Shown: piece by piece, positions 56,601-64,000 of the stretch | Position numbering within the stretch: the stretch's first letter is position 1 | How the letters are laid out: each line of letters opens with the position of its first letter | DNA from: Gracilariopsis chorda | Lineage: Eukaryota; Rhodophyta; Florideophyceae; Gracilariales; Gracilariaceae | DNA length: 64,000 nt | Assembly (NCBI GenBank): GCA_003194525.1 | Contig: NBIV01000039.1 | Coordinates: forward strand, 186,001-250,000 | Direction: 5' to 3' | Position numbers and translations under genes: made by a program | Notes under the pieces: model-generated | Database searches by the model: none | What the model was told of the DNA's origin: nothing | What the model saw: the letters and a program-made list of their open reading frames with translations, nothing else

Positions 56601-57029
56601 AAGGAGGAGCAAGGGTGGCGGGTACGCTGCCAGAAATCCAGACGAGTCTTGCGGAAGGTATTGGAATCTTGCAGCAGAAAACGGAGCGATCCGAGATGGA
56701 ACGACTGCAACATGAGGATGTTGAGCTGCTAAAACTATTGGATCCTACATCACCTGAGATCAAAGAGATCATGGCGGACGTAATTATATGAAGACGGTGG
56801 AAGGTAAAGGGGTTTACAGATGAGAGGGAAAAATACACGGAAACAGACAATGCCTAGGAAGGTAGTGGTGGTATTTGAGATGTGGTAGAGTAGATTATCA
56901 GTAACTGAATCTTTTGGAGTAGCTTTAGCCAAAAGATATCTTTCATTTACAACCCTTGCGTCTGGTTGGGATTCCAGTGTGTCAACTTAGAGCATTCATA
57001 AGGGGTATCAGGCACATTCCACTCGCCTT

Positions 57030-57845
57030 CACGTGGTGTGCCTGATTTTCAACATGTACTAGATGTAGAAGGGCACATGTTAGTCTCTCAGATCCTTTCC
57101 AATAAGAAAGTTGGAGCCGCGGCGTACACTATATGCTGGGATGATAAAGGTTTAGAACAAGAGGAAGGGCACTCTCCCGCCTGCAGTCGAAGTATCTTCT
57201 TATAAAGCAGAGTTTATCGCTGCAAAACAAGCCTTAAAGAATGTTTTGATTAGATGAGAGCAGGGGTGGAAAGGGAGAATTATACTGTTAACAATCTCGA
57301 AGAGCATTGTCAATGGCTTACGCAAGTATCCCCGGACACAAGCTTCTTCGCTGCAAAGCGTATCACAAATTCTAAACGTTATCAGCGAGAGGAAAGACTG
57401 TTCCATCGACATCATTTGAATAACCGGTCATTGCGGTCTTTCCCGAAATGAACGAGTGGATACCCTTGCAAAGCAAGGCTTAAGCACTTCCTTGGAAGAT
57501 CAAATCAAAGTCCCGATTTACTTTGACGACGCAAAAACGCGAATCAGGGCGCCTTCGCAAGCCAAAACCTTCATCAGTGATGTCACTGGACAACTAGAGG
57601 ACATCATAACTTTTCGAAAAGTAGAAGTTATGTTGTCGCAAATATACGTAGAACTGACTCCGAAGCTTCACCTGGATGCTGCCTACACAGAAAGAAAGCC
57701 CACAAAGTGCGACTGCAACAAACACGCTACCAATGACGTGGAACATTTTGTGCTGCGTTGCGCCAAGCGGAAGGAATCTAAAAGACGCGAGGTCCCTGCT
57801 CCTGCAAAACGAAGAGTTAAGACTTTAGCGAATCTATTCCGCTAG
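57030..57845 (+). pseudogene. LINE C-terminal RNase H and zinc-knuckle remnant
   Basis: Pieces in several frames give an RNase H pattern: 'VGAAAYTICWDDKG', 'SYKAEFIAAKQALKNVLI' and 'NERVDTLAKQGLS' (the 'H.gi.GNe.aD.lAk.g' end). This is followed by 'CDCNKHATNDVEHFVLRC', the Cys/His motif found at the C-terminus of many non-LTR retrotransposons ('C..C....et..H.l..C'). The last 129 codons (57,456-57,845) are open. The reverse transcriptase part is absent, typical of a truncated copy. It is inserted between the two halves of the Harbinger remnant. No poly-A tail is obvious. Confidence 0.6.
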
Positions 57846-58129
57846 TATCCACAAAAGTTGTTAGCCTTCTTGGGAAGAGAGAAGTTTTTTGAATGAGAAA
57901 CCACTATCAGCGTGCCGTAGTCAAGCATGCTGACCCCACTATGAAGACAAAGAAGAGGTATCGCTTACAGAACGGCAAACCACTTCTCGATACCCGTTGG
58001 CGCCATCGCTTGCAGAAAAGCAGAGCAGAGAGAATATGAATCCTCTCAGCTAAACTACCCTGAGAGGTTCCTTTTACTCTAACTAGTAGAACTATATACC
58101 TATCGCAAAGGTACCACAGCAAAATCCTC

Positions 58130-59260
58130 TACCACATTCTTCCCCTTTTCAGGCATTTGACAAGGGCACTGCGCAGTGCGTTGAAGCCAATTGACGAAGT
58201 GAGGACGCTACCCTTAATGCTACATGCCTCAGTGTCCAATCTGCTGTCCCACATATTTTCTTGCCCCGTTGTCTGTTCTTTTTCAATTTTTTCCTGTCTT
58301 CGTTCGAGTAAACGTACATTTTCTTCATCGTATATCTCTGTAGCAAGGTTTATCCCTTGTCGCTCATCCATCAGAACTTCAATGAATATTCATTCCTGAT
58401 TCCTACGAAGAATCATGTTGTATAATATGACCCAGAACTCACTTGAAGATGTTTTTCTTATACCATAGAGACGATTCTCTTCGTAGTACTTGAAAAATCG
58501 CCTATAGAAAACCAAACGCCCTCTCTATGTTCTTGCGCAATGCTTCTTGCAGTTTCGTGTATTGTACTTTTTCCATTCTGGCCGGAGAATGAAACAGACG
58601 CGCAAAGACAGTCCAACGGGGATATATGGTATCCACAAGAAAATAATCACGACGCTTCTTCTGTGCACTACGGTGCAATTTGTAGTCAGTAGGAAGGATG
58701 TCATCCTGCGTACCATCCAAGATATAATTGAATAAAGGAGATACTGCTAGAAGATTTTTGTCATGTTCGGTTCCATATCTCCCCGCAAACCAATGTCATA
58801 GATAAAGGTTTCTGTCCACCCATGCTTTGAAAACAATTGTAGCTAGTTTTTCTTCTTTCCTATTGTCTTACTGCCCTTCTAAAAAACTAGGGCAGGTCTT
58901 CCTGTGCAGTTTGCAGTGGTCGATGCATGCAATACATCATTTAAAAAACTCTTCGCTGTACCTGTCTGATATATCATGTAGATCGGCTTTCCTTGTTAAT
59001 AGGTTTAGATATATGTCCCCATATATCTCTATGATAGAGGAACAAAGTTGGTAGAAATAACTTCTAGTAGTATCAGTGCCCATTCTGCAGCCATCATTGA
59101 GGTCGTCGACGCAGCCAACAGTGCCACAAATTCTCAAGCACACCAATTCTTTTATTTAAGGAGGACTGCCTTTCTTTTCAGCTGCTTTATTTCTCTGTTT
59201 TCATATCTGCGGGAGAAAAAAGTCAGATACTCAACCAACTTCCCAAACAAGCTTGGAATG
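58130..59260 (-). pseudogene. PIF/Harbinger DDE transposase remnant
   Basis: The minus strand reads 'MGTDTTRSYFYQLCSSIIEI' and 'YLNLLTRKADLHDI', then 'CIACIDHCKLHRKTCPSF' (the 'G.iDc.h....CP' first Asp block). After that come 'YFLVDTIYPRWTVFARL', 'QEALRKNIERAFGFL' (the 'QE..RKdVErAFGvL' block with catalytic Glu), 'VILYNMIL' and 'MDERQGINLATEIYDEEN'. This is the Plant-transposon/Harbinger DDE order over most of its length. The copy has several stops and frame changes. The Myb-like partner lies at 56.0-56.6 kb. Confidence 0.8.
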
Positions 59261-59269
59261 CAAAATTGG

Positions 59270-60000
59270 CGCCTAAAGGATAGCAAAAAATAAGTAAGAT
59301 TAGAACTGAGATAGTGGGCAATCCATTTGCTATTTTCTTGTAGAATACTTTTTGATCTGGGCTGTCTACCTTTGTTTTGCTTTAATCGGTTCGAAAATCT
59401 TTGATGAACCTGCTAGAGCTTCAGCGACTGCTGCTATGCGGTTCGGCATGAAAAGACATCTTGTGCTTCTACGTATTGTAGTCATGATTCTCTAGAATTC
59501 CGTGATGAAGTCAATAACAGGTACACTATCGAAACTGTAGCGATCGTAAGATGTACTCAGTGGAAGCCGTCACGAATATTAACTCCTCATAGGGCTCGTT
59601 GTTTGAAGGTTTAAATGATTGGCTGCTGTTTTGCCTTGCATGAACGGTTCCTACTCGTAGTCATGCATATAGCATCGGCTAGTAAACTTGCGCACTGTTT
59701 GCGAAGCTAAAGTGATTGATATTTTTCAATGTCTATAATTGTGGGTGCCATCACGAGACGGTGACGCAGGGGGCCAAAATAACTGACAAATCAGCCTGAA
59801 AAAGGTATTCCTCGTAGCTCGAAGCCCCAAAAAGATGAAACAACACGATCAAAAGATCAAATGAACAACCAATGCAGGGACCAAAAGGACTCAACCTGCA
59901 ACGATAACAACAAATACAAAAGGAGAGCACAAGCCTCAATCCAAATATAAACTTCTTGATACTTCTTGAAACGGCGCACAACCCAAGAATTATTTCAAGG
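59270..60000. other. No recognisable gene
   Basis: Flank between the Harbinger remnant and the gypsy element C. I cannot tell where the LTR of element C begins; one possible edge is 'tgtgggtgcc' at about 59,741. Nothing else is seen. Confidence 0.4.
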
Positions 60001-60807
60001 GTCACTAGGAGTCAGACTCCTGGCTTCCGGTAAGACACTCCGGATATGAAGTGATTTCTGCAGCCTAGCCGCTTTTGCACCAACCAGAAGCAGGTGCGTA
60101 CAATCCTTACAGGGCTTCCAAAGGAGAGCTACTAACAACGGGATATGCTTTCACTCTATACCCAATCTGGCCCTTTGCAGCAGAGGTTGCACGGCACGTC
60201 GCCTGCGGACAGCTTCCCGTCAAGCACGTCCGTCCGGAAACCACCAGGTCTTTCGACCGTCACCGTTATCCGAGCAAAGCTCCGGTGGGGGCTCACAGAC
60301 GACAGAAGCGCCTTTGGTACACACTACCCTTCCCCAGTCCACGCCAAGGGCGCTTCAACCGGTCTCAGCGACGGTAATGCCCCACCCCAAGTATGCACAA
60401 AGCGGCAAGCGCCTCACTAAGTGCGGTTGAGAGTTGATGGTTGATAGTAATAGTTGAGGCAGTTGTGGGGGTGAGGACTTGAGATTTTGTTCTCCTTGAG
60501 ATGAGTCCAGAACGAAGTTCGGGACTCAACTCGCCCTTTTATAGAGTCAAAAAGCATGCAAAACAACACAGAAACGCATTACTACTTTCTACTTACTCAT
60601 AAGTGCGTCTAGGTTACTCCATTGGCTTCTAGAAGCCTCTGGAGCTGCACAGTAACCAATAGTAATTTAGCAACTGGCGACTGCATCACCGAAATACAGT
60701 GGTAATGCTGGGCCAGCGAAGCTTACAATGCTCCAGACACTGCTGGAGCACTCTACACGTGTGTTCCAGCAGTGCTGGAATAGTCTACCAATTTCGCGAC
60801 CGACACA
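60001..60807 (-). repeat. Probable 3' LTR of gypsy element C (left edge uncertain)
   Basis: Lies directly after the integrase end on the minus strand. The inner edge fits 'tgtgtcgg' (minus) beginning at 60,807, next to a purine-rich 'ttggggctgggac' that would serve as polypurine tract. A TATA-like 'tataaaagg' box lies on the minus strand at about 60,538-60,545. Only one copy is in the window, so the outer edge cannot be set. Confidence 0.5.
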
Positions 60808-60882
60808 GTCCCAGCCCCAAAGGTTGCTACGCCGCGGCAACCTTGAAAATCTAAACTCCATTCGGACGCGGAAAGAACGTCT

Positions 60883-61700
60883 TCAAGCGACGAGCGTGTA
60901 TGCCATGTCTGGTGTAGCGATTGTGTGGGGGGAGACCAATGTGCAGCGGGGATGCATGGCCCTCACAACACGACATGGGCCAAAGAACTTCGAAGAGAAT
61001 TCAGGCCACTTAATTGTTGTATTCAAGGCCTTTCTCTTTGCATCCAAAACCAGATCGCCAACTTGAAATTTCTGTATCTTCTTCTCGTCAACATTTTGCC
61101 TGCGTCTGAGCACAGAAAGCTCCGCCCTGGGGTTAAATGCTGCTAAAGCTTCGACTGCTCTGAATGTGTCCGTAGAATTCGTCCTTCTGGTAACCATGCC
61201 ATCCTCCTCTCGGGCCATGCGCGGCTTCACGGCATCAAGTAGCTCGAAAGGCGAGATTCCACTGGCTAGGTGTCTGCGACGGTATCCATACAGTACAGAA
61301 GAAAGCTCATCGTCCCAACTAGAACGGTTTGCAAGCACCATCTTTCCAAGAGACCGCTTAAGTGTAGCAACCATTCATTCAGCTCTACCATTCGACATGG
61401 GAGCGTAAGCCAGGACTGTCTTCCACTTGATACCATTTTCTTCCATGAAAGCTGAAAGTGAGTCAGAGTTGAAGTAAGTCGCGTTGTCTGACACAATGAT
61501 CCTAGGCAGCCCGAAAGGAGAAATGATCATCTTCTTCACAAACTCAATAACCACTTGTGACGTAGATGCTTTGGTGGGAATAGAAATAGGCCAGCCAGTC
61601 AAGTGCTCCACACAAACCAGAAGAAACATGTGCCCGGACTTGCTTTTCGGGAATGGGCCTGCGAAGTCAATCGAGTATACATCAAAAAGAGAGGACATGG
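60883..61700 (-). pseudogene. Integrase core and C-terminal domain of element C
   Basis: 'YSIDFAGPFPKSKSGHMFLL' (first Asp), 'GLPRIIVSDNATYFNSDSL' (second Asp) and 'KTVLAYAPMSNGRAE' (Glu) form the D,D-35-E core. 'ELSSVLYGYRRRHLASGISP' and a GPY/F-like 'SSKFFGPCRVVRA' follow. It ends close to the probable 3' LTR. No antisense gene fits here, unlike fossil B. Confidence 0.85.
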
Positions 61701-63359
61701 AGTATGCATGTTGCTGTAGAACATGGGCAATGGGGCCATTCTCTGACATTCGTCGCAACTCTTGACATATTCTCCAATTTCTTGGTAAATATTGGGCCAC
61801 CAGAACCTCTCAGTGATCATCTTCCTCGTAGCCTTTACGTCCCAATGTCCCATCTCATCATGAAACGACTTGATAATGTTTTGTCTCAGTTTGATGTCTG
61901 GAACAACTCTTAGGTGATTCACCATTCTTCTGAAGAGCTTCCCTTCCCAGACAAGGAACCGCTTAGCGTTTCGTCGGATCGCCTGACGGATATAGGCATC
62001 TTTCTCATCAGAAGTCAACCCAGAAAGGTAGCGAGCAATATTAGCATAGTACGGTTCCAGTCCAGAAAACTGTACGGCGTCAGAGACCAGACAAACCAAA
62101 CCCCCTTCGTCTTCGTGCACTTCAACTTCATTTCCATGAACGACCCTAGAGAGATAATCGGCAGCACCATTATCCTCGCCTGCGCGGTACTCAATCTCGA
62201 AGTCATATTCAGCCAGGAAATCGAGCCAGCGTGCCAAGCGTCCGTGTATATCTCGCTTCTGGAATGCATAACGCAGAGCCATGTGATCAGTGATAACCTT
62301 GAATGGAACAGACGAAAGAAGATACACCCTGAACTTCTTAAGAGCAAATATTACCGCCAAAGCTCCTCTTTCGCATGCAGAGTAATTTTTCTCTGCTGCA
62401 GTCATGGTACGACTGGCAAATTGAAGCGGGTGAATCTTTCCAACCTCTTTCTTCTGAGATAACACTGCGCCAAGGGAAACACTGGAAGCGTCGGTCTCCA
62501 CAATGAAAGGCTCCCCGAAGTATGGAAACAATGGGGGCTCTGTCAGCTTCTTCTTCAAACTGTGAAAGGCATCAAGCATCTCATCCGTCCATGTCAGAGT
62601 CCTGGTCCCAGATGTAGCACTGTGAAGAGCTGAAGATGTCTCTGCAAAGCCTCTGATGAATCGGCGATAGTACCCTGCCAATCCAAGAAATGACCTTAGA
62701 TCTGTCGTAGTTCTGGGGATTGGGGCGTCCTGTATCTTCTCAATCTTTGAATAGTCCACAGATACCCCACTGGAATCAATGACATTTCCAAGAAGAGATA
62801 TTCTCGGGAGTGCAAAGAAACACTTTGACAACTTAAGCTTAAGGCCGTGCTTACTAATGCGTTCCAGCACTACCTTCAGATGAACAGTATGCTCTTCCAT
62901 GCTATTAGAGAATATAACAACGTCATCAATATAGATCCTCACAAACGGCAGATCTTTAAGAACATGGTCCATCACCCGCTGAAAGGTAGAGGGAGCATTC
63001 ATTACACCAAAAGGCATGACTTCGAACATGAAAGATCCATACCTACAAACGAAAGTGGTCATCTCTTTGGATTCTTCAGATATTCTCACTTGCCAGTATC
63101 CAGAAAACAGATCGAGTGTAGTGAACACGCAACACCAGCCAAGGTCGTCAAAGATTTCCTCCATTCGAGGCAGCGGCCAGCGATCGGCCTTCATGACCTT
63201 ATTGAGTTCTCGGTAGTCCACAAAAAACCTTGGAGATCCATCTTTCTTAGAGGCTATGACCACTGGGAACGACCAGGCCGACGAAGAAGGGGTAATAATA
63301 CCGGCTTCAAGTAGGAGATCTATTTCCTTTCGAATGAAAGCTTTGTGCTTCGGGGACAT
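61599..63359 (-). pseudogene. RT-RNase H-integrase N-terminus of element C
   Basis: A 586-codon open frame. RT: 'LLEAGIITPSSSAWSFPVV', 'FFVDYRELNKVMKADRWPLP', 'FTTLDLFSGYWQVRI', 'MPFGVMNAPSTFQRVM' and catalytic 'RIYIDDVVIFSNSMEEH'. Connection: 'LRSFLGLAGYYRRFIRGFAE'. RNase H: 'FIVETDASSVSLGAVLSQKK', 'SACERGALAVIFALKKFRVY' and 'DHMALRYAF'. Integrase finger: 'FHDEMGHWDVKATRKM' with 'YVKSCDECQ'. All polymerase catalytic residues are visible. It belongs to a larger polyprotein with a few breaks. Confidence 0.9.
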
Positions 63360-63446
63360 TCTTCTTGCCCGGAAATATATTGGCTTATCAACAGTGAGCT
63401 CGAAGGAATGTGAGACGGGGACATCGGCAGGGCGCAGATCTGTTAG

Positions 63447-63992
63447 TTACCACGCGATTACATCAGCTTCTTTCAGGCATGAGCTCATCTCCTTTTGTTC
63501 TTTCTCTGGTACATGACAGAGCTTTGAGAACAACAACTCATCATGCTGATCCATAGTAGTGATGTCCAACTCTGGTATCATGCCATTACTTTCGTCTTGA
63601 GTCTTGCCTGTCAGAGCGACGACCAGTTCATCATCCTCCTCGGAATCGCTCTCATCACAAGCAGCGTCGGAGTCAGACGTAAAATCGTTAATATCCGTGT
63701 CACCTTCATCCCCTTCTGATACTTCAACGCGAGCATAGTCAAACCCAAGTGTCACTTTCTTGCCAGCTATTTTCATCTTAACTTGTTGATCACCAAGATC
63801 TAGGCAGGCCTGAAGCGTCTGAAGTGTGGGACACCCAACAATAATATCGAATGGAGGCCCTCCGATTACAAGGAAGTCCAATGGAATTGAAATGCCTCCG
63901 AACGAAATGGGCACATCATGAAGTATACTCTTACATACAGCGCTTGTTCCATTAGCAACCGTGATCTTCTTTGAGGTAGGTTCGGGCTCCAA
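63447..63992 (-). pseudogene. Protease / linker region of element C
   Basis: A 181-codon open frame upstream of RT. 'VIGGPPFDIIVGCPTLQTLQ' corresponds to the second half of a retropepsin ('lg.p.fd.ilG...l'), and an acidic linker (EGDEGDTDIND...DESDSEEDDE) leads toward RT. The active-site part lies further upstream, outside the window. Confidence 0.7.
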
Positions 63993-64000
63993 CGATAGTT

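Larger units (their letters stand above)
60808..64000 (-). mobile_element. Ty3/gypsy LTR retrotransposon C, well preserved, runs off the window
   Basis: The minus strand carries the protease region (63,992-63,447), RT-RNase H-integrase zinc finger (63,359-61,700) and integrase core/C-terminus (61,700-60,883), then the probable 3' LTR. Sequence and order match fossil B closely, so both belong to one family; C is much younger. It looks nearly whole for the part seen, with only a few breaks. Gag and the 5' LTR lie beyond base 64,000. Confidence 0.85.

Noticed and set aside
1-64000. CRISPR arrays, rRNA genes, bacterial operons
   Set aside because: No regularly spaced repeats or rRNA-like blocks, and the element content is eukaryotic.

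Overview
The window looks like nuclear DNA of a repeat-rich eukaryote. It has spliceosomal-type signals, TATA-box LTR promoters and several LTR and DNA transposon families nested in one another. There is no operon structure and no ribosome-binding-site pattern. I cannot name the organism. A repeat-rich, intron-poor lineage such as a red alga or a fungus-like group is only a guess. I found no convincing host housekeeping gene; almost everything recognisable belongs to mobile elements of different ages.

Layout. 1-14,050: old, heavily decayed DNA with a Ty1/copia fossil on the minus strand (about 2,090-6,560), a second copia scrap and inverted repeat scraps. 14,050-29,850: a large (~15.8 kb) DNA transposon-like element with much better preserved genes. 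It carries a Plavaka/CACTA-like (KDZ-related) transposase, two unknown proteins and a divergent gene pair. The minus-strand gene of the pair joins a ParB/sulfiredoxin-like domain to a probable 2-oxoglutarate/Fe(II) oxygenase and an acidic tail. The plus-strand gene joins a beta-class DNA methyltransferase to a SET domain. About 980 bp separates the two genes and holds two 328/329-bp direct repeats, each with a palindrome of 59-bp arms. 30,700-42,640: a degraded Ty3/gypsy fossil (plus strand) with LTR-like repeats and minus-strand open frames before the downstream repeat. 42,840-43,610: a Tc1/mariner fossil. 45,576-55,732: a second, minus-strand Ty3/gypsy fossil. It contains an antisense gene whose product starts with a histone-H3-tail-like sequence and has a papain-like protease signature. 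Its integrase region is interrupted by a young 3.25-kb LTR element (48,137-51,386) with near-identical 214-bp LTRs. 55,980-59,260: PIF/Harbinger remnants (Myb-like and DDE parts) around a LINE RNase H tail. About 60,000-64,000: a well preserved minus-strand Ty3/gypsy element of the same family as the second fossil, running off the window.

The main discovery candidate is the cassette at 15.7-23.6 kb. A DNA methyltransferase-SET protein and a ParB-oxygenase protein, divergently transcribed inside a giant transposon, together look like a self-contained writer/oxidiser/chromatin toolkit. This copy is decayed. Ten of the eleven premature in-frame stops I could place are certainly reachable from Gln or Arg codons by one C-to-T change, and the eleventh is compatible, so cytosine methylation or RIP-like decay may have acted on it.
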